A DNA stretch of 64,000 nucleotides from positions 54,597,883 through 54,661,882 of the forward strand of contig NC_064436.1 of NCBI RefSeq assembly GCF_023343835.1, read 5' to 3'. Each line of letters begins with the position of its first letter. Position 1 is the first letter of the stretch. The DNA comes from Lagopus muta. Its lineage: Eukaryota > Chordata > Aves > Galliformes > Phasianidae. Positions 37,116 to 49,400 of this stretch are shown piece by piece. A model generated the notes under the pieces. That model did not search any database and had not been told where the DNA came from. It saw only the letters and a program-made list of their open reading frames with translations. The position numbers and the translations under genes were made by a program.

Positions 37116-37218
37116 CATACATCAGTTTAAGAAAAATAATCAAAAATTGCAGAAAGATACAGTATTTTCTGAGTAGTTGCTATTTCAGCTATATTCTGTG
37201 AGTTTTGGATAGTTTGCC

Positions 37219-37243
37219 TTTTTTTTTTTTTTTTTTTTTTTTT
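37219..37243. repeat. Poly-T tract (25 nt)
   Basis: An uninterrupted T run. No adjacent retrocopy was recognised. Confidence 0.9.
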
Positions 37244-37249
37244 CAGATA

Positions 37250-39300
37250 TATCAGCTTCTATAATAAAAGATTTTTATTTTATATTGCCTCGCTCTACAA
37301 ATCTTGTCTTTCCTGAAATTCCATATACCAGCTAGTTTTGCTGCTAAAGCAGAACGTTACACTCCCTTTGCTAGTGTTCTCACCTTGCTCCAGTTACTAC
37401 TTTAATCCTGTCCTGAGCTGACTTAACTCTGTAACTTGACAGAAAATCAGGATTTTTTTTTTTTTTTTATTAAAGAAAAAGTTTAGTTGTTGAGTTGAAT
37501 CTGTTTACTGTACAATCAGATTACTACCACAGGTAGACCACGAGACAGAATATGTAACCTAAAGCTAGAGGGGTGTGGGAAATCCAAGTGGAATGGGACT
37601 TCCTGGTTTCTGAAGCATCTGCAGTGCATCATCTCATCCTTACATCCTTAGACTGCAACTACAATATGGAAGTAGTGATCTAATAAACTTGACAAGAGTA
37701 CATTATGGTTCCAAAAAAATAAAAAATAACAGGGAAAAAAAAAAAAAAACCACACTTGAAATATGTTAAGGGACTCCTGTGGGACATTTGTTTTGGATTA
37801 AAAGCTTTTCTAAGTTACTGTGAAAACAATGGTTTCCCAAATCTTTAGCATGGAATGGAACTGCAGTATTTGCACTAAGGAAAAAAGAGGGTAAAAGCAC
37901 AAGCCTGCAAGAACAATCTTTTGCTTAAAATCTTCAAGCCTTTCTAAAACAGGTAAGGAACTTCAGATTCACTGAAGAGGTAATGTAATTAAGAGAAGAA
38001 AACAGAATAAAAATCAACAGAAAACACAGCAAGGTTTTAACAGTACCATTATAAACAGAAATATCATTATAAACAGTAAGAGCTTTGCAACTACAATCCA
38101 CAGTTACAGATCTTAGTAGGGGTGATCTCAGTGGAGTAGTAAGAACAGAGCAGATAGTTGAGAAAATCAAGTGCAAGTAACATGCTAATTTATAAATTAA
38201 AAAGAATGGAAACATTCTTAATTAATATGAAAAGTAGTGGTGAGAACCTGTCTAAATGCTGATCTTCACATGTGATGACCTTGTTTTGATAGAGTATATC
38301 CTGTTTTAAAACTTCTGGTGCCAGACCAAAAGTGATGGGGTTGTAAGATACAAAGTACTGATCCAATAGAATTTCACTGTAGTTTGAATTTGATTAAAAC
38401 AAAGGCATGAGCTGAAGAATTAAGTTTATACTGCTGAGTTAACAGATATCTATTTTCTTATAGTTGGCACAGTAGCAACATAAGAGCATGAATATTGTCA
38501 ATTTTGTATTTTGTGCCCTGACCTAATTTAATTCAAGTGTAATTTTGGCATGGCATTTCAATTCAGATCAGGTCGGTCCTTCTGAATGACTCAGTGACTA
38601 ATGTTAATGCTCAGGAAGCCATAGCCTGTGTATTCTGGTCAACAACTTCATTAAGTGGGACAGACTCCATTTTGATTTGTGAGAGGCCAGACAAATGAGA
38701 AAACACAAAGGTAGATAAAGTGCATGGTAGCTACAGAGTATCTACAACATGCCCAAGTAATTTTGATGCTGTTACTGTAGCCTTGTTCCACCTGCCCCAT
38801 CCACAATTCGAATTCCTTGCCCGTATCTTTTATTAGGCTGCATTTAAAACTAGGCTGCAACCAGAGGTGTTCCACGTTAATCAAGGAAAATGTACATTAA
38901 AGATTTTGTTAGCATCATTTTAGAAGCTGTTACTGACAATACAGAGTATTGTATTTCTATGTCATAGTGGGTATTTTGAAGGATGCTATTTGCCAGCACT
39001 CTGCTGTAAGGCTGTGGCTTTTTGAATTCATGGTTAGTGACCAACAGCTTCTGATGGGCTCTGGAAAGTCTCCATTCAACTTTTTTAATTAGGCACAGGC
39101 AGATTTTATAACTTAATTGCAGGTTAGATAACAGTTATACTGTTAGCCTCAGACATAGCGGCGGCAATGTACTGAGAGTTTTGTCTTCTATTGGCACAAA
39201 GGTGTTTGGGCCAGGCTGTCCAGGCTGCAGAGAAGAGCAAAAACATGATGTAAATACCCCCAGAAAAGCATTCCTGAATGTGCAATTAGAAAACACACAA
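37250..39300. other. Intergenic DNA upstream of the ADGRA3 CpG island
   Basis: AT-rich, with poly-T at about 37452-37469 and poly-A at about 37737-37750. No exon was recognised. Confidence 0.6.
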
Positions 39301-39303
39301 GGT

Positions 39304-39316
39304 TTTTTGGGTGTTT

Positions 39317-39353
<37 letters not shown>

Positions 39354-39356
39354 GTT
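39304..39356. repeat. T-rich low-complexity tract
   Basis: Long T runs separated by C or G, on the upstream shoulder of the ADGRA3 promoter region. Confidence 0.85.
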
Positions 39357-39844
39357 TAACACTTGAGTCTGATGTTACCGAAATGACTTTTCCCATCCTT
39401 TGGCTGTTGGGGAACTGGGAGTAACAGTGCTACCTCATTTTTACAGGGATAATATGAGGATAATGTCTAACTTTGCAAGATGCCTGACTTTATGGCACTG
39501 AAGGCTGTGCAGTATCCAGGCACCAGGTTTCCTTTTTCCAGGAAGCTCAATGGCAAGCAGAACTCCTGGAAAACCGAGGATTCAGAGTGTGTGACGAGGT
39601 GCGCAGCAGGAAGACAAACTGCACTACTCTACAAGGGGAACGTGGACCACGAAGCACCAGCGTCCCCCAGAGAGATGGGGACCCAAAGGCGAACAGAAAT
39701 GGAGCCGTCGCCCGGGCAGCGAAACACACCGCGCCGACAGAGGCACCGCAGGGCAGCCCGAGGTTCACCAGGCCGCAGGCCGCACCCCTCACCCCTCTCC
39801 TCCGGAGAGCGGCACCTCTCCGCCGCGCCCCCTCAGCCGGCGAC

Positions 39845-39854
39845 GCGCAGGCGC
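39845..39854. promoter_or_regulatory. NRF1-like site
   Basis: GCGCAGGCGC fits the NRF1 half-site palindrome and lies in the CpG island about 320 bp upstream of the ADGRA3 start codon. Confidence 0.5.
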
Positions 39855-40040
39855 GGTGAGGACCGCCACGGCGGCGGCGCTTGCGCGGCGGGGCCGAGGC
39901 CCGGCGGGCGCACAAGCGCGGGGTTCTCACACCGGCGGAAGGCGGCGCTGCTGTCGCCGCGCGGGGTCCTCCCGGCCCCGACACAAAGACGAGGGCGGGT
40001 GCGGCGGTGGCGGCTCCGGCCCGCCACCCCCCGGCACCAC

Positions 40041-40088
40041 ATGGCGGCGGAGCTGCGGCCGCGCCTAGCGCCGCCCCCGCGGAGCTAA
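40041..40088 (+). other. Upstream ORF of 15 codons before ADGRA3 (overlaps YY1-like site)
   Basis: ATG at 40041 opens MAAELRPRLAPPPRS and stops at TAA 40086-40088, 83 bp before the main start and in a different frame. It acts as a uORF only if transcription starts upstream of 40041. The same bases form the ATGGCGGC YY1-type element, so the ATG may exist for transcription rather than translation. Start context: C at -3, G at +4. Confidence 0.4.
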
Positions 40089-40171
40089 GTGAGGGCCCGC
40101 GAGCCGCGCTCTCTCCTCGCTCCTCTCCCATCCGGCACCTCCAGGAGGAGCGGGGCCCGGCCCCGAGCGCC

Positions 40172-40437
40172 ATGCTGCCCCCGCTCCGCCGCGCTCCCTG
40201 CCGCCCGCTTCGCCCCCGTGCCCGGCGCCCCGCGCGCCTCCTGGCCGCGCTCCTTCTCGTGGCGGCGCTGAGGGGCGGCGGCACCGCGCTGCCCCCGGGC
40301 TGTAAGTACGACGGGCGCCCCAAAAGCTCCGGCAAAGCGGCGGCTGGCGGCCCGCTGGAGGTGAAGGTGGTGTGCAGCAACCTGGAGCTCGCTCATGTCC
40401 TGCCTCCCGAGGCTCTGCCCAACCGGACGGTCACGCT
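40172..40437 (+). CDS. ADGRA3: ADGRA3 exon 1: signal peptide and LRR N-terminal cap
   Basis: ATG 40172 is the first ATG in this frame; the frame stays open upstream but only with non-ATG codons. It has G at -3. Residues 1-22 hold eight arginines, residues 23-33 (LLAALLLVAAL) form the hydrophobic core, and cleavage probably follows Ala39 (GGGTA, then LPPGC). Cys44 and Cys68 belong to the LRR cap. Asn84 (NRT) is a glycosylation sequon conserved in human. The exon ends with CT before GTGAGTA (40438), 88 codons plus two bases (phase 2). The arginine-rich n-region is unusually long and differs from the human leader, as leaders often do. Confidence 0.96.
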
Positions 40438-43400
40438 GTGAGTACGGTCCCGGGGGTGGTGATTTTGTTGGGAAAGAAGTCCGTGAAGCGCTGTGCGTGT
40501 GGGGGCTGCGCGGGGTGGTCCCGCCCCGCCGTGCATCGTCCCCGTGCTCCCAGCTTCGTCCTAACTTCGGGTTACGTTCAGGCGCGCTGTTTGTACGTGG
40601 ACTCGATCCGAGCTCAGCCATTTGAATAACAAGTTTCCAGCAGGATGTGCAGCTTATTCCAAACTAAGTAATGCGTTACTCTTCACGGGAAGGGTTTGCA
40701 AGTTGTTTTTCTTTTCTTCCTGAGACGCTATCTGAAGCTATGCAGTAACACTGAATTTCATCAGAGATGGCCCAAAAGCCTGTGATTTTTTTTTAGGGAG
40801 CCTGTGTTTCTGTGGGAGGGCTCGAGTGTGATTGAGTAGTGTGCAAGAAAGTTGATGAAAAGTGACAGTAGCATAGGGTCTGGCTTAATATGCTTACTTA
40901 TTTTGCTGCAATGAATGTCTTCAGGAATGGGACATCCACCACATCTCTGGTCAGCCTGTTACACTGCCTCACTACCCTTATTGTAAACAACATTTTCTTT
41001 ATACCCAATCTAAATCCTTCCTCTTTTCGTTTGAAACCATTTCCCTTTGTGCTATCATCACAGACCCTACTAAAGAGTCTGTACCCTTCTTTCTTGAAGG
41101 TTCCCTTTAGATACTGAAAAGCTGCTGTCAGGTCACTTCAGAGTAGTCTCCAGGCTGAACAGCCTCAGTTCTCCCAGCCTTCGTTGTAGGAGAGGTGTTC
41201 CATCCCTTGGATCATTTTTGTGGCCTTCCTCTGGATATGCTCTAACAGATCCATATCTCTAAACTTATGTACTTTTGTCGTGAGAGCAACAGTTTGACTG
41301 TTGCCTTTGTGAACTTTGACAGCACTTAAACCTGGTGGAAGGGCTTCTTTGAGAAGTTAGAGTGAGATGTGTACCCTAGTCGTAAGGGCCAGTCAGTGGG
41401 AAAGGGGAAGACCAAAAAAGAGGGGCCTAAGTAGTTTCCCTCAGCTTGTCAATGTGCAAGGGATTGGAACATTTTTAAATGACCTGTGAGAAGTGACCAG
41501 AATTATTCCTGTGTGAAGTTTCTGAAGTAGAAAGGAAAGCAAAAAGTGAAAGGTGAAAGCTCTTTGATCAGCAAATTGATTTCGGTCTTTGTTAGCTGTA
41601 AGTGTTATGCAGCTGATTAGCTGTTAAAAATACAGTATTATCCACAAAAAAAAAGATAAAAGTATGTATTAGTCTGGATGATATGCTGAAGTTGACAGTG
41701 GGGGTCTTTTGATTCAAAAAGCTTGGAGTCACAGCTGTGATTACTGTGAAAGACAAGCAAATATCAAATATAGCATCCTTGCTGTGAATGGACCTTTGTG
41801 CATAATTGCAATGACAGAATAATTTGGAAGAATTCATTTCGTTTTGATTCTTCATACTCCTTCGTTATCTAGAGCATATCTTCATACATTAATTATTTGC
41901 TTTCATTTCTAACCAGCCTTTGAAGTGCATGACTACTTCTGAAACAGATTTTCCCTTCAGTACTCCTAACTTTTTAAATGTCTTAACTGGAAAACACATT
42001 GTTTCTTGCTGTTTTCTCTAGTAAGTATCATAACAGTGTTGATAGAATCAATGTGAATGCACACTTTGAAATTTTACTTAAATGTTACTTAAAAGATTAT
42101 TAAACTGATGCATCTGGTTTTTCTAAGTAAGTGGACACAGTGGTTGTTGTGTTTCGGAATCTTTCAGGTTTCTTCATTTCAGAGGTGTAACTTTCCATAT
42201 CTCTGAGATCATTGTACTGAGTCAGTGTTAACCTGGTTAGAAAACATTGGTGATTTATGAGTTGGGTTGCCTTGTGCCATTATGTGCAATTTCACTAACA
42301 TGTTGTTTAATAGTGACTGAGTTAATTGTTATCTAATCTTTTTCCAAAATTACTTTTTTTTTTCTTTTTTTCCTCCAAGCTGATACTTGGAACTGCAGTG
42401 GTTGGTGGGTAGTGGAAAGTTTTCTGATTAGAGTCAAACTGCCCTGAATTATCTTGAATCTTGATTCTTGTGGGATTCTTCTATTAAGATAAGTCCTACT
42501 TCTATTATAGCTTTTTGGATTAGTGGATCACTGCTGAGATAAGTAGCTGAAAATAGATCACTGTTGTGTAAATCAGCTATGTTTTAATTCAGTTAATTTT
42601 CTTTTATGTTCTTATTTTGCACAAAGCAATTTTAAATATGAGGACAATTGTGTAGTTTTATATAAACAGTGTCTTGTTTTTCTGAGAGTGAGCTGGGAAG
42701 GACTCAAGTGTTTATTCTTGAGAATCTTGATTCCATCCTCATCACTGTTCAAACTCCTGCGCTTTCAGTAGATGAACTGCTGCGCATTTAGCATTTACAC
42801 CTCCGTATTTTTCCTTCTGACCTATTTTTGAGGATAAAACTGTCTAAAAAGTGAGGAAAAGAAAATCAAAGGAAATGAGGATAAACAAGTTCGCATCCCA
42901 GTTCTTGCACATTGTTGTAGTTGGTGGTTAATAATAGCTTTGGTAGGTTTGGCAAGGTCACAACTTAGGAAATGGCTGGCTTTTGTTTGCCACAAAACCT
43001 TTCATTGCCCTTGTAATTTAGGTCACTACTGGTTACAATTACTTAGAATCTGCAGTTACAATTCAGAAAAAAGTAAAACCCTAACTATTTCAATTAATAA
43101 AGGTTAAAGTAAGGTTGCTTTGTGGTTGAAGAAGAAAATACTGAAATAAGTGCTTTAAAGTATGGAGAGATGTGTACAGGAGAATAAGTAATGTTTAGGA
43201 TTTAGGACTGCAAATTGAGATTCCTTTAGAATGTAATTAGAATTAGCTAGTGCTTTGCTAAGCAGTTACTCACATTCACCTTGAAATTTGACCTTCAGTT
43301 ATGGCCAAGGAAGGGACTTGTAGCCTTATATAATAAAAAGTGATTGGGATGCAAATGAAGGGTGTACCTACATGAACATCCCACATTGCTTTGACCTTTG

Positions 43401-46400
43401 TAGTTTAACCGGCCAGATGAGATGCTTTTGGTGTGAAGATAATATAACTGGGTGAATGTAACTTCATTCTTTGTCTACTGTATTTCAGTAGATACTGAAG
43501 TCATTGCCGTGATTCACGTTTAAGGAGCAGGAGCATGCTATACCTGTGCAGTAGAAGTTTGAGATAAGATAACCATTGCTGTTGTTTCTTTGATGCAAGC
43601 TCGACTGATGATTTCACAACTTTTTCTGTTGAACAGTGCTGTCCCACTGAAGACAAGCCAATGAAGTTAAAATCCTTGTTGAGAATTTTAGTCACTGATT
43701 TACATAAAAATTATCCTATAGGAATGTAAATGAATGGAGGAAATGCATGTATAGTCAGTGAAGAGCAATGTTTTTGAAACAGGAGCTTTACTGACCTGCA
43801 AACAGCTTTGCTTAGCCACACTCTCTGAAAGGAACATATGAATATCAGTGTTTGCACTTGCAAGTTAGCATTTACAAGCCATTACAGTAGCCTGGATTTG
43901 TGTTCAGAACTGTTCAAAGATACATTTAACTGGATTCCTATTGAGAAACATGTAAAAATGTCACATTTTTTTGCCCACTTTCCAAATATAAGAATATCAA
44001 ACTACATCTGTTAAGCAACTCAAGGGTGTATTTATTTGGCCTTCCAAGGATCTTCAAAGCTTTTCCTTTTTTTTTTTTTTTTAACTTGAATTCCTAAACT
44101 CCCAGCTTTTCATAGCAAAAGATCACTCACATCACAAGGAATCACTCCTATCACAGCATGTGATTGCACTGTAATTACAGTAACTGTGTGTAGTTACATG
44201 AGTAGTTTTTTCCTACTTGCAGTAAATGAATCTTCAGGTTTTTAAAAATAAAGCATATTGTTATTATACAGTGACTTATATTTATGGCTATTAATATTCT
44301 TCCTTTTTTAACGCATCATCTGTTGCTTTGCTAAACTATGTTGATTAATTTCTTTTCCTTTGTAGAGCCTTTATTATGTGTTAGAGAAAGTGTCCTTTAC
44401 AAAAAAAAATTGTCAAACAGGAAAAACTGGCATAGTAAATGTATTCAGTGGAAGTTTCCCTCTTCTTTCTTTTAAAGTACATTTCCATTATTAACTTGAA
44501 TGGTACTCTTGACAGCTAATCCCTTTTTTGTTAATGTAGTCTATCTGAGACTGTTGTAAGTGCTCTGTACTAATAACTTCAACAGTGATAACATTTTTTT
44601 GAAGACACAAAAGGCTAATAATTCCCATTAAAATTTATCTTAAAAATTTCTTCAGTCATTGGATACGTGAACTGTGCAGAATATGTGTTTCTCAAGAGTG
44701 CCTGGCAGTATGGAGACAGTGCAGTACTTGAGAACTGTCACAGCCACAGTTTACCAGTGGCATCCAACCTGCAAGAATTGGTGGTGTTTCATTTTCTGTT
44801 AGGCTTTTATTCTTGTAGATCTATACAGTATATGCCTATCATTTGTGTACATTTTTTTTTTTTTACCTTGTTGAGAAGATCACTACCCACATTGAAAATC
44901 ACATAACGTTTTATTTTATATCCTATTTCAGCACTGATTCATCATTGTGGGTGGGGTTGTTATTACACAGTATTGAGTATGTGCAGTGTTCTTTAATAAA
45001 TAGGTATGCTCCCATGTATATTTGAGCGTTGCAAGAAAACTTAGCTCAACTTGAGCAGCACTTTCTTCTAATTTGTAATATTTTGTTCTGCCTAAATAAC
45101 TGTGATCATTTTGTTATTTATTAAGTGTGCACTGGGGCACCCAAATTTGTATAGTGTTCTGCTGTTTCTTTTAGTGTTGTAGTGAAGTCTTTAATGTATA
45201 TAGTGAATATATGGTGATTATTGTATACATGTGTTCATGTATTTGCCATATATATGGTGATTGTCATTGGTAATAATAACCTCCATGTAATAATGGTGAC
45301 ATCAATATATACTGATATTTCTTGAGATTCTTCCATACAAATGTTTGGATTATGCTAAGTCCTTTTCAAGAAGGTTATTATACTTCTAATCAATACATGA
45401 CAAAGTTAAATGTGGCTTTTTTAATGGGTACAACTGTAGTCAATTGTTGCATGTGATAGGCTTTTAGATTTTGAATGGGAGCTTCATGTTGATAACTGCT
45501 AAGTAGAGAGGAGGATAGAGGTAAATTCTGCAGAATTCTCGAGAACAAATTTAAAATTTTGAAATGAGGCAAAATCCAGTTTCTTAATTTTTGCAGCTAA
45601 CATATTTATATAGAATTGTCCAAAGCCTTTTATTCCCCAAGAAGATATATGCAGTGCCCTTTATACATATATTTCAATGTGTCATTCACTATTTTGCCTC
45701 AAGAATTGGTATTTTCAACTTCAGTGCTAACACTTTTTTTCTTCTTTTGATCTTTTGTTCATGGCTAGTATGCCTGGTTTTGTTCTGCAAATGTACAGAG
45801 TTGTAGAACTTTGAAATGTAAAGTTAAATTAAGAGTTGAAGAAATAGGAGTAGACTTTGTGCTGCATTGATGGATGAGGAATGAACAACTACATGTCTCA
45901 TTTCTTTTTTGCTTGAGGTTTGTTCACTTTGTAGATCTTATTTTTGTAATTTAAAATGAGTAAATGAGTTGGGAGATGCAAGATCAGATTTTTTTTTTTT
46001 TTTTTAGAATGTGATGGGTCCGATGTGTACTTCACATGGGCCACATATGTTGCAGGTTCATGGATTTATTATTACTGCTTCAGTAGTTAGTCTTTACCTT
46101 CACTGTTATAATCTCTATAATTTCTAATTCTGTTTAAGTGCTTTCTTAGTACAACTAACTCATGGAGATTAAAACCAGTTGAGCTTTTCTTCTCATTCGC
46201 AACAGTAAGTTGTTTTAATTTTAAGAGCATCAGAGAAGATAATTAAATCATATTTAGCTTTCTGTGAGGACATAATTAATGATTTTTAGATTTTACGTTG
46301 TAAAATACTTAAATTCTTTAATAGTAAACAAGTGAGAATTTTATTTTCACTTTTGGATGTCACTGTATGGCTGTTTGGCAGTGAAAACTACAATGTCTTG

Positions 46401-49400
46401 CTGAACTTAGTGTTTCTGTACATTGCTCCTCCTTCAGCAAAGACATGAGCATGTCCAGCACGCAAAGCAGTGCGGTCCTGCAGATACCCAGGCTGCTCTT
46501 GCATGTCTGGGATGCCAGAGCTCTGTTGGGTGAGCAGAAACTAAGGCTGGCAGCTGGGGAGGGGTGAGGGAATGGGGAGCTTCTTTGCGTGCATTTGTTG
46601 GTTATGGAGGTGAGAGATCAGAAGGGCTCTGGAAGCAGTGAAAGTAGAGTAAATAAGGTGCTGAAGGGGATACAACTGGTTTAATGAGAGGTGAGCAAGA
46701 ATCCTTGGAAATAGAACTGCTACCCAGGAAATCTTTGTAAAATTAGGAACGGGTTGCCATGAGGAAATGGATCATCCAACGGTACCATGGAAAACTTCTG
46801 TTTTGTCCACGTGGTGTTGCCATATGAGGGGATGAACAAGACTTTTCTGTCAGATAAAAAAGCTAATTTATTATGAATTAATCCATGTTGTTACAGAACA
46901 GATTTAACCCTGGTACTTAGCAGTTGGCAGAATTTGCTTATAAGTTGCGCTCAGATTTCTGAAATCATCCTGTCAGAAAGACATTAGCCCTATCTACTGC
47001 CTCAAAGTCATGTTTCAGGGCAACAGCAGCCCTCAAAAAGAATCCTCACAACAGTGATGATTGTCTCGTTAAACCTGCCCCCTTTCTGTGGTTGGCAGTG
47101 AGTAGGTGTGTTACAGCTCTGTGCTGGAGAATGGGAGCCCCTTCCTCTTGCACTTGCTGTTTCTGACACAGTGGTTGTCTGGAGCAAGGAACAGGAAGTA
47201 AAATCTCACCGCTGACAGCAGAAAGTGATATCCATGCTAGCTGACTGAAACGCCGCTGCCCAAGCAGGTGTGCTGGGCACGTGCCTTTACCTCCAGGCTC
47301 TGGCTCTGTGGGTGGCTTGCTCTTCCTTCTCTGTATGGCTCCACATGCAGTCAGTCCGAGGAGCTAAACTATTCCAAACCTGTTAAGTTCTATAGGGCTA
47401 GCATATAAATTCTTCTGCAAATGTGTCTGTGTGTTAGCAGTTGACAGGAAGTACCTGCAAACATGTCTAGACAAATCATGTCTAGACAAAGTACTTTGTT
47501 ATCAGGTAATGTACTCACTGGAAATATAAGTACATGAGACTGTGGTTTTGACAGCGTATGCTATAATTAATGCTTCTGTGATAGGACTTAGAGAATGTAC
47601 TGGCTGTAGCAGCTTAAGTTAAGAGAGTCTGGCTAAACTAGTGTGTGCTGTGTCCCCTGTAAGGTGAGCTATTATGCTTCATGTGTATTTGGGTGTTGGA
47701 GGAGTAGGGTAAGCTTGCACTGAAATGCAAAGGAGCATCCTAAAAAATACGCAACTGTTGGACAAGAGAAAGGAAGGAACAGAAGGAAATGGAGTAAGGC
47801 AGGAGTTTGCAGCAGAACTCAAACTGATGCAGATGCTACAGATACAGAGGGTTTGGAAGAGAACTTGGAGGATGTCTCTGAGGATGTCATGGGCACAGGG
47901 GTTAGATTGCCAGTGCTTTTGGTTAGTTTTAGGACTAGCAACCCAGTGTGGGAAAAGGCTGGATGCTGCTTTGTACTCCTGGTTTTCTATCCTAGGTAGG
48001 CTTTCCAACCTAGGCTAAGTACTAGAAAGAGAGGTTTGGTTGTGAAGCTTGTAGTTTCTTGCTATGGTACTATCTTTTTCAGCAGCATTGCTATTCATTG
48101 TTGCCTTCTACTTTGTCTCTTTATTCCAAGATGCCTTTCATGTAGTATTTTTTTGTTACCTATTCCAGTGATGTGAACTGTATTTCACTAGAAATCAAGA
48201 TTTCTGTCCTTAAATGTAGTGAATAAAGCATGTAGGCACATGTTGAATAGCAGCGTGTGGAATGTGCATTGTTATCTTTATAAATTAAAGACACTGAGTT
48301 TATGCAGGAAAAATAGAAGTTAGTCATTACTTCATATGAAGTTAATACATTTCCAGTTAAAAAATGGAAAGATATAAATAGACACAGATTTAATTTGGTA
48401 ACTTCATTACTTCTTTGTGTTCCAGTTCACAATCTTTAATATTACCTAATGTGCATAATAATAACATAGCACAGGAGATTCTTTATCTGTTGTGAATTTC
48501 TGTTTTGGAAATACTTCATTACTAAGCTTCCCTAACTGTATTGGTTTTGTTCTCCTTTAGTAGGGACTTTGGAAAGATTTTTCTGTGTAATAGCTTGTAG
48601 ATTGTTTTCATTCCAGGGTTTTACTTTTAAGCAAGTACTGTTGGTGATGTGCACAGTCCATTACTTGATGCTGCTTTGCTTTTGGCACCAGGAACTCTCT
48701 AGAAGGCAAACTACTAACTCTTGAAAAGTACTGTTTTTATGTCCTTGCTCAACCACAGCTCCTACAAAATAAACTTTGAACAATATTTGTTTTTGCATGT
48801 TCACTGCTTTCAACAGCAAGGATAGTACAGATGGTTATTTTAGCCTAATTTTTGCTGGTGGCCACTTTCCCAGTCCTTAGAGTATCCAACTATCGCAATG
48901 AAATGATCTATTTTTTGCTTCCTGGCTCTCTGTTTGAGTCTCTTAAATTGTGTTCTGAAAGCTACTTTAACATTCAGCTTAAATTTACGCCATTTCCCAT
49001 TCTTTGTACTTCTTAAGAGCCCATGTTGACTATTTTGTTGTGCTAATGGATTTGTGTGTTTCAGTAGCATACTATGAAAGGATTCATTTGTGAAATTTGG
49101 AGATGTATTCCTGACTAGCTGATTCCTGGCTTAGTAGTAGTAGTTTTATTAGGACAAAACTTTTTGTGCACAGTGTTTATTACCTCATTCTAAAGGTAGA
49201 GACAAAACAAGCCTTGATTTTTATTTATTTATTCCCCCCTCTTTTATTGCACTATCATAAAGAAATGGCTGATGGCAGCAACTTGATCTGCTCATAAGTG
49301 ATCTAAGTGTTTTGCATAGTAGCAGTTGGGCATCTGTTGCCAAAGATCTTGCCAATTAATGAGTCAGAGGTGAGTTTCTTTGCAGTTTTACTAAGCTCTG

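Larger units (their letters stand above)
39640..40600. promoter_or_regulatory. CpG island over the ADGRA3 promoter and exon 1
   Basis: CpG dinucleotides and G+C rise abruptly from the AT-rich background at about 39.64 kb and fall away after about 40.6 kb. The island contains an NRF1-like palindrome GCGCAGGCGC (39845-39854), a second GCGCTTGCGC, a YY1-like ATGGCGGC (40041-40048) and an Sp1-type CCGCCCC (about 40071-40077). No TATA box is seen. Transcription probably starts at dispersed sites shortly upstream of 40172. A YY1 motif often sits just downstream of the start site, which would put initiation around 40.0 kb; this is inference. Confidence 0.85.

Noticed and set aside
39480-40088. 202-codon plus-strand open frame upstream of ADGRA3
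   Set aside because: It spans the promoter with the same GC-driven composition, has no domain, and is in a different frame from exon 1. Only its last 15 codons, from ATG 40041, are of interest as a possible uORF.
39547-40380. 277-codon open frame on the minus strand across the ADGRA3 CpG island
   Set aside because: It is antisense to exon 1, rich in Ala/Arg/Gly/Pro as expected from GC-rich DNA, and shows no recognisable domain. All frames are long here because TA-containing stop codons are scarce.
47679-48018. Open frames of about 100 codons on both strands in ADGRA3 intron 1
   Set aside because: They are mirror frames of each other with no domain, no splice signals and no sign of retrocopy features.
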